NCBI GenBank assembly: GCA_965262595.1
Contig: OZ253548.1
Coordinates: 1,302,001 to 1,366,000, forward strand
Reading direction: 5' to 3'
DNA length: 64,000 nt
Origin: CATQHB01 sp965262595
GTDB taxonomy: Bacteria; Chloroflexota; Dehalococcoidia; Lucifugimonadales; UBA3495
Shown here: positions 8,600-17,268 of the stretch, piece by piece
Position numbering within the stretch: the first letter of the stretch is position 1
Layout: each line of letters starts with the position of its first letter
The notes under the pieces: model-generated
Databases searched by the model: none
Told to the model about the DNA's origin: nothing
Seen by the model: only the letters and a program-made list of their open reading frames with translations
Position numbers and translations under genes: made by a program

Positions 8600-9238
8600 T
8601 CAGCCCTGTAGGGCGGCCTGGTATTGTTCCGGGGTGTTCAAGTCCCAAAGCACTTCGGGAGTGTCCACTTCCACTTTCTGCGTGAACTCTTGCTGTCGCT
8701 GCACCACCGCCCGCATCCCCTGAGTCGCTTCATCTATCCGGTCCAACTCACCCAACAAGGCAGAATCCAGGATTATGGGATGACCACTCTTGCCCCGGTG
8801 GTAGGGGATAGTAATCAGGGCTGAAGCCGTCCGGTGTTGACGGAGCAGGTAATCCAGAGTTTCGGTAGAACGGGGTTGGTCCACGTTGAGAATCAGGAGA
8901 CTTTCCGGCCGGTACGGTTCCAGGGCCTTGAGACCAGCTTTGATCGAAGTGGTTTTGCCCTGTAGGTAATCCGGGTTTACCACCCAGCTAACCTCAACCC
9001 GGCCCTTCGGGTCAGCCGACTCCTGGAAATCCTTTACTTCTGGAAGTCTTGCCAATTCCGACTGCAATTCCTCAAATCGGTGGCCCAGCACTACCACAAT
9101 CCGGCCAATGCCGGCGCCGGCCAGGGCCGCAATCTGGTGCGCCAAAAGCGTGGAACCCTTCCAGGGTAAAAGGGCCTTCAATTGTCCCATGCGGCGAGAT
9201 TCACCGGCGGCCAACAGTAACGCTGCAGTTTCCGGCAT
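8600..9238 (-). CDS. mocA: MobA-like nucleotidyltransferase, MocA type
   Basis: 212-residue cytoplasmic enzyme of the MobA-like NTP transferase family, likely adding CMP to molybdopterin to make the cofactor used by xanthine-dehydrogenase-type enzymes. The N-terminus LLLAAGESRRMGQLKALLP is the nucleotide-binding signature (GxSxRMGxxK, K21). NVDQP (118-122) holds the metal-binding Asp, and SGHPI follows. It starts 36 bp after the xdhC stop and is co-oriented, matching the common mocA-xdhC pairing. No molybdo-hydroxylase subunits lie in the window. It could instead make another dinucleotide cofactor. Confidence 0.85.
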   Translation of the reverse strand: MPETAALLLAAGESRRMGQLKALLPWKGSTLLAHQIAALAGAGIGRIVVVLGHRFEELQSELARLPEVKDFQESADPKGRVEVSWVVNPDYLQGKTTSIKAGLKALEPYRPESLLILNVDQPRSTETLDYLLRQHRTASALITIPYHRGKSGHPIILDSALLGELDRIDEATQGMRAVVQRQQEFTQKVEVDTPEVLWDLNTPEQYQAALQG

Positions 9239-9274
9239 TTTTTGATCAGCCCTTCTAAATTAAGCTATCGGCCC

Positions 9275-10408
9275 TTAAACGTTAATCGCGTCCTGAACCC
9301 GATTGGCTACCCGGTCAATGTACCACTCGTCCATCTGCAGCGGACCGCCCTTTCCGCCGCGCCGGGTCATAATAATCTCCGACATGATACTGACCGCCAG
9401 TTCCTCCGGCTGCAATCCTCCGATGTCCAAACCGACCGGCGCGTGTACTTCCTTGAGCCGTTCCAGAGTTACGCCCTGCTGCAGGAGACGCTGGTAAATC
9501 ATCAGGTTCTTCCGCCGACTGCCCATCAGCCCAATGTACCGGGCACGGGTGGTCAGCGCCGATTCCAGGGCCATGTCGTCGAAGCGGTGCCCACGGGTCG
9601 CTACCAGAATGAACGTATTGACATTGATCGGCAATTGGTCGGCCCATATATCGTACTTGGTAACCACGGTCCGGTCGGCGTAGGGGAAGCGTTCCGGGTT
9701 GGCGAACTCCTCACGGTCGTCAGCGATAAACACCCGGAAGCCCAGCATATTCGCCAGGTCGGCGGTAGCTTTGCCCACATGCCCGCCGCCCACCACGGCC
9801 AGAGTAGGAGGAGTGGTAAATCCTTCGATAAAGACCTCGACGCCGTCCTCGGTGATAAAGCTATCCGTCGAACCAACGTCGGCCACCCGTCGAGCGCCCT
9901 CAATGGCGCGGGCGTCAAGTTCAGGATTGCCCAAAGTGCCGGAAATTGCCCCGTCCAGGAGCAAGAGGAGCTTAGCCCCCAAATTGGTCGTAGCTACTCC
10001 GTCAGGGACGTTTACCACGGTAGCTAAACCTACCGGCTCGCCGCCCTCATAGGCGTTAATCAACTTTTGCCCAATCTCCAGAAAATCCATCGGCTCCCAG
10101 ATTGGCTCCAGATAGAAGTACATCGTACCCCCGCAGACCAGACCGTCCCGGGCGGCAATATCTTCATTCAGGAAGTAGTCCTTAAACTCCGGCCCGCTGT
10201 GGTTGCGCAGCATCTCCCGGGCGGCGAACCAAATGTCGCCCTCGACACACCCGCCTCCCAGAGTGCCGACGCCGGTGCCATCCTGACGGACCAACAGCAT
10301 CGAACCCGACTTCTGGGGAGTTGAACCCTTGGTTCGCACCACCGTGGCAAGTACGCAGGGCTGTTCCGCTTCAAGGAGCTTAACCGCTTCCTGTATAACT
10401 TCCTTCAT
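9275..10408 (-). CDS. xdhC: XdhC/CoxI family molybdenum-cofactor insertion protein
   Basis: 377-residue cytoplasmic protein. The N-terminal XdhC/CoxI domain carries GSTPQKSGSMLL and GTLGGGCVEG (about 49-57), the Cys implicated in sulfurated Moco handling. The C-terminal Rossmann domain has TLAVVGGGHVGK (GxGxxG-like, 207-212) and YIGLMGSRRKN. Members bind the molybdenum cofactor and pass it to xanthine dehydrogenase or CO dehydrogenase. It is upstream of mocA with a 36 bp gap, forming a maturation pair. The target enzyme is not encoded within this window. Confidence 0.9.
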   Translation of the reverse strand: MKEVIQEAVKLLEAEQPCVLATVVRTKGSTPQKSGSMLLVRQDGTGVGTLGGGCVEGDIWFAAREMLRNHSGPEFKDYFLNEDIAARDGLVCGGTMYFYLEPIWEPMDFLEIGQKLINAYEGGEPVGLATVVNVPDGVATTNLGAKLLLLLDGAISGTLGNPELDARAIEGARRVADVGSTDSFITEDGVEVFIEGFTTPPTLAVVGGGHVGKATADLANMLGFRVFIADDREEFANPERFPYADRTVVTKYDIWADQLPINVNTFILVATRGHRFDDMALESALTTRARYIGLMGSRRKNLMIYQRLLQQGVTLERLKEVHAPVGLDIGGLQPEELAVSIMSEIIMTRRGGKGGPLQMDEWYIDRVANRVQDAINV

Positions 10409-10595
10409 AAACCGTCCTTCTAAATCCCGCCAATCTGTTTCGGATGACCGTTCTTCAACCCGGTTTTCACTACCCGGTTCACAATTTTCTATACTAATCC
10501 CAGCTTATCAGATTTTCCCTTGGCAAACAAATCGAACCAGCCGGCATATCGGAACCCACTTAGTCGAAAATCGGCTATTTCAGCTCCTCCCCAGC

Positions 10596-10637
10596 TTTAA
10601 ATCTTACACCATTTCAGCTATAATAGGCATAGCCTAT
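10596..10637 (+). promoter_or_regulatory. Promoter and overlapping palindrome at the amidotransferase-like gene
   Basis: TTTAAA (10596-10601), 17 bp, then perfect TATAAT (10619-10624). A start point 6-8 nt downstream would leave a leader of only about 5 nt before the ATG at 10636. The palindrome ATAGGC-ATA-GCCTAT (10623-10637) overlaps the -10, start point and start codon, as a repressor site would. Confidence 0.45.
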
Positions 10638-11367
10638 GACTACGGTAGCCATCACCTCAGTAAACCTGCGCAACTCCCGCCGCTACGTCCGGGTAATGGA
10701 ATCACTGGGGGCGGAAGTTCGTCTCTTAACTCCTGAAGACGCTGAGCCGGTCAAGCGGTTGATGGAAGGTATCGGCGGACTAATGCTAACCGGCGGCCCG
10801 GACATTGACCCCGCCCTCTACGGTGCGGCGCCCGATCCCCAAGCTAATCTGGAGCTGTGCCATACCCTCGACGAGCTGGAGATAGGGCTATTAGAGTTTG
10901 CTCTAGACCATGATATGCCGGTCCTGGCAATCTGCCGGGGGATGCAGTTGCTCAACGTGGCTTGCGGCGGGCAGCTAATTCAGGATTTGCCGGGGCACAA
11001 TTTGAAAAGGCAACGGGCGGAACAGCCCGACGCTGATGACGCGGGCCGGGAACGCCAACAGCACTTGATCTACATGGCGCCGGGGGCCAAGACCGCCGCG
11101 ATCGTCGGCAGCGCCGGTTTCTTCCGAGTCAACAGCCTGCACCATCAGGGCTTGCGGGAGGCGCAACGGTCGCCCAAGCTGATGACCAGCGCATACTCGG
11201 TGGAGGACGGGCTGATTGAAGGGCTGGAAAGCCCGGCCCATAGCTGGGTTATCGGCTTGCAGTGCCATCCGGAACGGCAGGAAGAAGTGCCCCGCAGTTT
11301 CGCCAACCTGTTTGCCGCCTTCTATGAACGGGCGGAGGACTACTTGGCCGAAGGCGGCGGAAGGTAG
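10636..11367 (+). CDS. Peptidase C26 / gamma-glutamyl-GABA hydrolase-like class I glutaminase
   Basis: 243-residue cytoplasmic class I glutamine-amidotransferase-like hydrolase, the family of PuuD, which cleaves gamma-glutamyl bonds in polyamine breakdown. Visible motifs: LTGGPDIDPALYG (51-63), the nucleophile elbow AICRGMQLLN (C100), NSLHHQG (166-172) and the catalytic GLQCHPE (H211, E213). Length matches the family. Its ATG sits only about 11 nt past a strong -10 element, so the mRNA may be nearly leaderless. It is divergent from xdhC. Exact substrate cannot be told from sequence; no other polyamine genes are nearby. Confidence 0.88.
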   Translation: MTTVAITSVNLRNSRRYVRVMESLGAEVRLLTPEDAEPVKRLMEGIGGLMLTGGPDIDPALYGAAPDPQANLELCHTLDELEIGLLEFALDHDMPVLAICRGMQLLNVACGGQLIQDLPGHNLKRQRAEQPDADDAGRERQQHLIYMAPGAKTAAIVGSAGFFRVNSLHHQGLREAQRSPKLMTSAYSVEDGLIEGLESPAHSWVIGLQCHPERQEEVPRSFANLFAAFYERAEDYLAEGGGR

Positions 11368-11715
11368 TAAAGCTACTGCCAACTGCCGACTGCAAGCCAA
11401 AACGCCTGCAACGTCGAGCGCCGGTAGTTCCGGCCACCCGCCAACCTGGAAGTAAGTCCCCGGCGACCTGAAACCGAAAATTATTCGTTGCACTTAACGC
11501 ATTGAAAGTGCGGCCAACGACTCCGGCGCCTATTGCGGCGCACGTAATTGCCGGCTCTATGGCCTCAAACAGTCCACGCGGCAGCTACGTTATCCTTTCC
11601 TTTCAGGCAAGAGAGTGGCCCAGTCTCGCAAGCTTAAAGAACCGGATAATCAGTCAACCAACCCTCCGATAAACCCACGGGCAAGGAAGGCCCCAACCGC
11701 AAGGAGCAATGAATT
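11368..11715 (+). other. Intergenic region upstream of gyrA
   Basis: 348 bp without a supportable gene. It holds a 6-bp inverted repeat (GCACTT 11490-11495, AAGTGC 11506-11511) and a small GCGCC/GGCGC hairpin just after, which might be regulatory. The gyrA ribosome site AAGGAG is at 11700-11705. I see no clear sigma-70 promoter. Confidence 0.4.
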
Positions 11716-14424
11716 ATGGTAACAGAAGCCGCCCCGCCATCGTCTGGGCAGATCCGCCCAATCCGAATTGAAGAGGAGATGCGTACCTCTTACCTCAGCT
11801 ACGCAATGAGCGTTATCGTCTCGCGGGCATTGCCCGACGTGCGGGACGGTCTGAAGCCGGTACAGCGACGCATCCTCTACGCAATGCACGATATGGGGAT
11901 GCGCCCCAACCAGGCCCACCGCAAATGCGCTCGTATCGTGGGCGAGGTGCTGGGCAAGTATCATCCCCACAGCGACACCCCGGTTTACGACGCTCTGGTG
12001 CGCATGGCCCAACTTTTCTCCTTGCGCTACCCGCTGATTGACGGGCAGGGCAATTTCGGCAGCGTGGACGGCGACCCACCGGCAGCCATGCGCTACACCG
12101 AGGCGCGGCTGGCCGGCATCGCCGATCAGTTGCTGGACGACATTGACCTGAACACCGTTGACTTTTCCCTGAATTTCGACGACTCCTTGCGCGAGCCGAG
12201 GGTGCTGCCCAGCCGCCTGCCCAATTTGTTGATCAATGGAGCGACCGGCATTGCCGTAGGTATGGCTACTAATATACCGCCGCATAACCTGTCGGAGATT
12301 TGCGACGCCATTTGCCACGTCATTGACCACCCGAATTGCGTTACCGAGGACTTGATCAAGCTGGTGCCAGGGCCGGACTTCCCGACCCACGGCGTTATCC
12401 GGGGCACCCAGGGCATCCACGACGCCTATACCACCGGGCGAGGCCGCATCATCATGGAAGCGGTGACCGAGATTGAGGAAATGCGGGGCGCCCGCCAGCG
12501 CATCCTGATTACCGAGTTGCCCTACCAGGTCAACAAAGCCAACCTGGTCGAGAAAATCGCTCATCTGGTGCGAGACAAACGAGTCGAAGGCATCTCCGAC
12601 ATTCGGGATGAGTCGGACCGCCAGGGGATGCGGGTCGTCATTGAATTGCGCCGAGACGCCCAGGCCAACATCGTCCTGAACAACCTGTACCGTCACACGG
12701 CTCTGCGCTCCTCCTTTAATGTTATTATGCTGGCTCTGGTTGACGGACAACCCCAGGTATTGTCCCTGAAACGAGCGATTAATCACTTTGTGGAGCACCG
12801 CCACGATGTCATTCGGCGCCGTACCGAGTTCCTGCTCCAGCGGGCCCGCGACCGGGACCATATCCTGGAGGGTCTGTTGCTGGCCCTGGATGTGATGGAC
12901 CAGGTAATCGCTCTTATTCGCGCTTCCGACGACGCAGAAACGGCCCGAACCAACCTGATGACCGAGTTTGACTTGACCCAGGTTCAAGCCCAGGCCATTC
13001 TGGATATGCAGCTGCGCCGGCTGGCCGCCCTGGAACGGGAACGGCTGGAAAACGAACATAACGAACTGATGAAGACCATTGCTTCTTTGGATGAGCTGCT
13101 GTCCAATCCGAAGAATATCCAGAACGAAATCAAAAAAGAGACCCGCAAGTTGAAGCGCGACTTTGGCAACCCCCGGAGGACCGAGATCAGCCAGGGTGAA
13201 GTAGGAGAGCAGTCGGCGGAACAGTTCATTCCGCACCAGGACGTGATGATTACCTTGAGCCAGAAGGGCTACATCAAGCGCGTCCCCTGCGATACCTACC
13301 GCACCCAGAACCGGGGTGGCAAGGGCGTACGGGGTATGACTACCCGGGAAGATGACGCCCTGATGGACCTGGTAGTTGTGGATACCCACGATACCCTGTT
13401 GTTCTTCACCAATCGGGGCCGGGTTTATCCGCTGCGGGCCTTCCAAATCCAGGGGGATACCTCGCGCACCAGCCGGGGCACCTTGCTGGTTAACCTGATA
13501 CCCATCGCCCGTAATGAACAGGTGCAGGCCATGCTGCCGGTCAAGAATGCCCGGGACAGCGCCATGCTGGTCCTGGCTACCAGCATGGGCGAAATTAAGG
13601 CCCTCAAAGAGGGTGAGTTGACCAACATCCGGCCCTCCGGGTTAATCGTAATGAACCTGGAAGAGGGAGATGAATTGGTCAGCGTGGCCCAAATCGGCGA
13701 CGTCGCTGAAATTGTGATGGTGTCGGAAAAAGGTCAGGCCATCCTGTTCCAGGTCAAAAACTGCGAGGACGAGAAGAAAAACCTGACGCCCCGCTCCCGG
13801 TCCGCCGGCGGTGTAAAGGGGATGAAACTGCTGGGGGGCGACCGGGTTATCGGCATGGCCCCGGTTACCGCCGACGGCCAATTGTTGGTGGTCAGCAAGG
13901 GCGGCTACGGCAAGTCAACGCCGTTGAAGAACTATCCGCGCCACGGCCGCAACGGACAGGGAGTTCGTACTTTCCGGGTGAACGACAAAACCGGCCCGGT
14001 GGCAGCGGCGCGAGTAGTCGCCGAGGACGAAGGCCAAGAGGTTCTCATCATTTCGGCCAAGGCCCAGGTGGTTCGTATTAACCTGCAGGACGTGAAGGTG
14101 ACCAACAGCCGCCACACCCAGGGAGTTATCATCTGGCGGGACCGGCAACCGGACGACCATGTGGTTTCCGTAGCCTGCTTCCAGGAACACGACTACGCCT
14201 CGCCGAATAACGGCTCTGCCACGGCCGCGGATGCCTCGGAAGATACGATCGCCGATACGGTCAATGGTACCGGCCCCGATATGGAGTTGGAACTGGAAGC
14301 CGACACGGCGATAGCCGATGACGACGCCTCCAACGCGTCCCGGAACGGCAGCCACGCCGACCTTGACGATGATGGGGAAGCCGCAGAAAGTTCCGAGGAG
14401 GAGTCCGAGGAGTCGGACGACTAA
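11716..14424 (+). CDS. gyrA: DNA gyrase subunit A
   Basis: 902-residue type IIA topoisomerase subunit that cuts and religates DNA during supercoiling. The N-terminal breakage domain has SYLSYAMSVI, ALPDVRDGLKPVQRR and the catalytic Tyr in AMRYTEARL (Y127). The C-terminal wrapping domain contains the GyrA-box-type QNRGGKGVRG, which argues for gyrase rather than topoisomerase IV. The last ~80 residues are an extra Asp/Glu/Ser-rich tail. In the quinolone-region helix the normally invariant HPHGD reads HPHSD (S86), followed by T88, P89 and D92. The ATG has an AAGGAG site upstream; an out-of-frame ATG at 11709 was discarded. A strong terminator follows. Confidence 0.98.
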   Translation: MVTEAAPPSSGQIRPIRIEEEMRTSYLSYAMSVIVSRALPDVRDGLKPVQRRILYAMHDMGMRPNQAHRKCARIVGEVLGKYHPHSDTPVYDALVRMAQLFSLRYPLIDGQGNFGSVDGDPPAAMRYTEARLAGIADQLLDDIDLNTVDFSLNFDDSLREPRVLPSRLPNLLINGATGIAVGMATNIPPHNLSEICDAICHVIDHPNCVTEDLIKLVPGPDFPTHGVIRGTQGIHDAYTTGRGRIIMEAVTEIEEMRGARQRILITELPYQVNKANLVEKIAHLVRDKRVEGISDIRDESDRQGMRVVIELRRDAQANIVLNNLYRHTALRSSFNVIMLALVDGQPQVLSLKRAINHFVEHRHDVIRRRTEFLLQRARDRDHILEGLLLALDVMDQVIALIRASDDAETARTNLMTEFDLTQVQAQAILDMQLRRLAALERERLENEHNELMKTIASLDELLSNPKNIQNEIKKETRKLKRDFGNPRRTEISQGEVGEQSAEQFIPHQDVMITLSQKGYIKRVPCDTYRTQNRGGKGVRGMTTREDDALMDLVVVDTHDTLLFFTNRGRVYPLRAFQIQGDTSRTSRGTLLVNLIPIARNEQVQAMLPVKNARDSAMLVLATSMGEIKALKEGELTNIRPSGLIVMNLEEGDELVSVAQIGDVAEIVMVSEKGQAILFQVKNCEDEKKNLTPRSRSAGGVKGMKLLGGDRVIGMAPVTADGQLLVVSKGGYGKSTPLKNYPRHGRNGQGVRTFRVNDKTGPVAAARVVAEDEGQEVLIISAKAQVVRINLQDVKVTNSRHTQGVIIWRDRQPDDHVVSVACFQEHDYASPNNGSATAADASEDTIADTVNGTGPDMELELEADTAIADDDASNASRNGSHADLDDDGEAAESSEEESEESDD

Positions 14425-14456
14425 CCAAGTTTCGTTCGAATAATTCCTAACTCATG

Positions 14457-14503
14457 ACCACCTGAAGCTCTCAGCTACGGCAATGCTTCAGGTGGTTATC
14501 TTT
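14457..14503 (+). terminator. Intrinsic terminator after gyrA
   Basis: A perfect 12-bp stem (ACCACCTGAAGC 14457-14468 with GCTTCAGGTGGT 14485-14496) with a 16-nt loop is followed by TATCTTT. It separates gyrA from the hydrolase gene. Confidence 0.85.
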
Positions 14504-14517
14504 AGCGGGGGCAAACA

Positions 14518-15207
14518 ATGAAGCTGGTATTCATCCACGGGGCCGGTAGTTCCGGCTTGGCTTACCACTACCAATTGCAGCATTTCAGTGATTCAACCAC
14601 CCTCGACCTGCCGGGCCGCCCCTACCAGAAACCCTGCTCCAGTATTGAGGGTTATCTGGAATGGGTTCGGGGTTTCATCGCCGCCAATCGTTATGAAGAT
14701 GTGGTGCTTTGCGGCCACTCGATGGGCGGAGCTATCACTTTGCTCTATGCCCTGCTCTACCCGGAGGAGCTGCGGGGCATAATTCTAGTCGGCACCGGCG
14801 CTCGTCTGCGGGTACACCCCGACTATCTACAGTTGTGCCGAGAACCCGGGGAAAACAACGCCCAATGGCTGGAAGGCCAAATGGGCTACTATGCGGGTGT
14901 GGAGCCGGAGTTGGTGGAGGTATTGAAGGCGCGTTCGGCGGAGATTGGCCCGGAAGTAGAACTGAACGACTTGCTAGCCTGCGACCGCTTCGACGTAATG
15001 CAGCATTTGCAGGATATCCGGCTGCCCACTCTGGTCATCTGCGGCGCCGAGGATACTATGACCCCGGTCAGGTACGCCGAATATCTGTCGAACCATATCC
15101 CGGGGGCCCATGAAACTATTGTTCCCCAGGCAACTCACTTCGTACAACTGCAACAATACCAGCAGGTGAACGCCAGCATCGAGCGGTTCCTGGAGACCCT
15201 CAAGTAA
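14518..15207 (+). CDS. Alpha/beta-fold hydrolase
   Basis: 229-residue cytoplasmic serine hydrolase. The oxyanion region is FIHGAGSSG (5-13), the nucleophile elbow GHSMGG (S68), the acid CGAEDTMTP (D179) and the His ATHFVQ (H207), so the triad is complete. A cap region lies between about 110 and 165. The start is 21 bp after the gyrA terminator, preceded by a GGGGGCAAAC stretch. Substrate is unknown; esterases, lactonases and dehalogenase-like enzymes share this frame. No neighbour hints at a pathway. Confidence 0.88.
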   Translation: MKLVFIHGAGSSGLAYHYQLQHFSDSTTLDLPGRPYQKPCSSIEGYLEWVRGFIAANRYEDVVLCGHSMGGAITLLYALLYPEELRGIILVGTGARLRVHPDYLQLCREPGENNAQWLEGQMGYYAGVEPELVEVLKARSAEIGPEVELNDLLACDRFDVMQHLQDIRLPTLVICGAEDTMTPVRYAEYLSNHIPGAHETIVPQATHFVQLQQYQQVNASIERFLETLK

Positions 15208-15240
15208 GTCAAAGGAATCCCATCGGGCCGCCCAAATTTC

Positions 15241-15732
15241 TTATTCCTGCCGATCGGCGGGGTGATACCAGCGGCTTTGGTAAAACATTAGCGGAGTTCC
15301 GGCATCGGCGCGGCGAACCTCTTTCACCTCGCCCATATAAACCGTGTGGTCTCCATATACGTGGGAGCCAACCACCTGACAGCCAAAGAAAACCATTGAG
15401 TGATCCAACATCGGAATATCGTCTTCCGCGATGGTGTAGTGGTACTCGGTTCCTTCCACCCGGTCTTCCGGGCGTTTGGCGAAATAGACTCCCAAATTTT
15501 CCTGGTTCTCTCCCAAAATATTGATGCCAAACCTCCCGTTGTGCTCCACGTAGCCATAGGTATGAGTACCGTGGGCTACGCAAATCAGGACAATGGGGGG
15601 ATCGAGGCATACCGATGTAAAGGAATTAGCGGTCATGGAATGAGGTTTGCCTTCCTCATCCATCGAGGTCACCACCGTAACGCCGGTGGCGAAAAGGGAC
15701 ATTGCCGATCTGAAATCATCTCTGCTAGTCAA
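15241..15732 (-). CDS. Flavin reductase-like FMN-binding protein
   Basis: 163-residue protein of the flavin reductase (split-barrel) family, which reduces FMN/FAD with NAD(P)H for a partner monooxygenase or carries FMN itself. Family blocks: FRSAMSLFATGVTVVTS, SMTANSFTSVCLDPP, GINILGENQE and a VYMGEVKEV strand. I place the start at the TTG at 15732-15730 because GGGAAGGG sits 8 nt upstream and homology begins there. The frame stays open further upstream to 15963, but that extension overlaps the neighbouring gene and shows no domain. A TATAAT box at 15763-15768 supports the short form. Confidence 0.85.
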   Translation of the reverse strand: MTSRDDFRSAMSLFATGVTVVTSMDEEGKPHSMTANSFTSVCLDPPIVLICVAHGTHTYGYVEHNGRFGINILGENQENLGVYFAKRPEDRVEGTEYHYTIAEDDIPMLDHSMVFFGCQVVGSHVYGDHTVYMGEVKEVRRADAGTPLMFYQSRWYHPADRQE

Positions 15733-15762
15733 AGTGCTGCCCTTCCCTAAACATTTTGGACA

Positions 15763-15768
15763 ATTATA
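15763..15768 (-). promoter_or_regulatory. -10 element before the flavin reductase gene
   Basis: Minus-strand TATAAT lies 30 bp upstream of the TTG start, with no matching -35 hexamer at 16-18 bp. It supports a short leader and the short form of the protein. Confidence 0.4.
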
Positions 15769-15947
15769 ACCCCTAACTACGCAACCCGCTACTAGGCTGC
15801 CGGAGATTCGTGACCAATGGGAATTAGTCGTCTTGTTTTGCTCTATCCGTATCGACTTCGGCATCTTACAGCTAGCCGTGGGTTGCCATGTTCCGGGTTC
15901 GCCGTGGGCCGGTTTGCGCCGCTTTAGGTTTGTATCGTTTGACCCGA

Positions 15948-16937
15948 TCAGGCCGGCGGCCAAGACTTAAAGCTCTGGGCGATTTCCGCCGAATTCCCTT
16001 CGGCATAGGCCGGGTCCAGCTTTAGCACCGTATTCGGAGGAATCAACCCGGACACCGCTTCCGGGTGCGTCAGTTGGGCCAGGATTTCCAGGCCGGTTAC
16101 CACTCGCGGGCCGGGTACACTAAAATAGACATGGTCAATCAGATAGACCTCGCCGGCTCGCACTGCCGGCAGGTCGGCCCAGCCCTCCTGAGCCGCCAAC
16201 CAGGGTATCTCCTCCAGGTGGCGGGAAAGATTCGATGAACAAAGGTCAATGAAGAGCTTATCCGGTGCATAGCCCACCACGTCCTCCCAGGTCAGCCGGG
16301 CCGCCGGGGAGCCGGGCGGGTACATATCCTGAGCGCCTCCGGCCAAGTTCAGCAGGTCCGGTATCCAATGACCCCCGATTACGATGGGATTGATGCCTTC
16401 CAGTGAGAAAACCCGGGGCCGCCCCGACGCCGTACTCAGGGCAAACCTTACCTTTTCAACCCGACGCTCCAGAACGCCGACCAGCGTTTCAGCCTCGGCG
16501 AAGGCGTCGCAGGCTTCTCCTATCTGGCGAATCGTTTCAAATATTCCGCTGAGCGTGCGAGGCTGAAGCACCAACACTTCCGGCGGTTGCGGCATTTCCT
16601 GCACCGCCCGGCCTACGGTCTGGGCATCCACCTCACAAAAATAGCACAAGTCTTGAGTCAGCACTACGTCCGGGGAGTTGTGGGCCAGCCACTCTGCATC
16701 CAGGGTATAAGGGCTTTCACCGGCAGCAAGAATGCGGCGCATCATTTCCTCCACCTGGTCGCTGGACATCGTGGAAACGTCAATGCGACTGCGACATACT
16801 ATCGGTTTTTCACTTACTTCCGGCGGGTAGTCGCACAGGTCGGTTACGCCTATAATCCGGTCGGCCAAACCCAGGGCATAAAGAATTTCAGTGCCGCTGG
16901 GCAGCAGCGAGCAAATCTTCATACGGCAGTTCTCCAA
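15948..16937 (-). CDS. Cobalamin-type (BtuF-like) substrate-binding protein without signal peptide
   Basis: 329-residue member of the class III periplasmic-binding family (helical backbone; vitamin B12, iron-siderophore). MKICSLLPSGTEILYALGL is the usual BtuF-like N-terminus; GVTDLCDYP, the RSRID segment, LDAEWLAHNSPDVVLTQDLC and GNHWI-like GGHWIPDLLNLAGG follow. The likely start is the Met at residue 6. There is no signal peptide or lipobox, so it is either cytoplasmic or exported by another route; this is common in a cobalamin-binding protein subgroup. No BtuCD genes are adjacent. The cobalamin operon 3 kb away makes a corrinoid role plausible but unproven. Confidence 0.8.
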   Translation of the reverse strand: MENCRMKICSLLPSGTEILYALGLADRIIGVTDLCDYPPEVSEKPIVCRSRIDVSTMSSDQVEEMMRRILAAGESPYTLDAEWLAHNSPDVVLTQDLCYFCEVDAQTVGRAVQEMPQPPEVLVLQPRTLSGIFETIRQIGEACDAFAEAETLVGVLERRVEKVRFALSTASGRPRVFSLEGINPIVIGGHWIPDLLNLAGGAQDMYPPGSPAARLTWEDVVGYAPDKLFIDLCSSNLSRHLEEIPWLAAQEGWADLPAVRAGEVYLIDHVYFSVPGPRVVTGLEILAQLTHPEAVSGLIPPNTVLKLDPAYAEGNSAEIAQSFKSWPPA

Positions 16938-17268
16938 CTAATCCGGTTGCCCGGGATTGTGAGTCCCCCGGGTAATAGTTTCAGTCCACCAATTGCAGGG
17001 GCGGCAGTTCAATAAAACGAGTGTCGAACATACAACCAGGCTAGAATGGAACCGGCTTTTGCCGGTTGCTGAGCCAGCCTATTGCTGTATGATTATGACC
17101 CATGATGTAAGTAAAGGGTCAAGTTCCCTTGTCGCCATATTACCAACTAGCATAGACCTTGTATTCCCAAGTTTCCTTGGCTGCGGAAACCTGAGCAGCC
17201 GGACCGTGACTGTCCTCGCCGCCGGTCCCAGCGCCAGCTACACTCTGACAGATTAGTTACGTGGTAAG
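16938..17268. other. Divergent intergenic region with promoter-like elements
   Basis: 331 bp between divergent genes. On the minus strand TTGACC (17122-17117 direction) lies 19 bp before CATAAT, a weak promoter for the binding-protein gene. An inverted repeat TGACCC (17096-17101) / GGGTCA (17116-17121) overlaps it and could be an operator. A hairpin ACCGGC-TTTT-GCCGGT lies at about 17050-17065. I looked for a cobalamin riboswitch here and did not find its conserved blocks. Confidence 0.35.

Noticed and set aside
11956..11990. Acquired quinolone-resistance mutation in gyrA
   Set aside because: The altered residues may be lineage-wide; without relatives no acquired resistance can be claimed.
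11650..13446. Long 598-codon open frame on the minus strand opposite gyrA
   Set aside because: It is the reverse shadow of a highly conserved gene; composition follows gyrA codons and no domain is recognisable.
15733..15963. N-terminal extension of the flavin reductase
   Set aside because: Overlaps the next gene, has no homology, and a ribosome site plus -10 box favour the TTG start at 15732.
16938..17268. Second cobalamin riboswitch before the BtuF-like gene
   Set aside because: None of the aptamer blocks (GCCACTG, GGGAAGG, GACCTGCC) is present.
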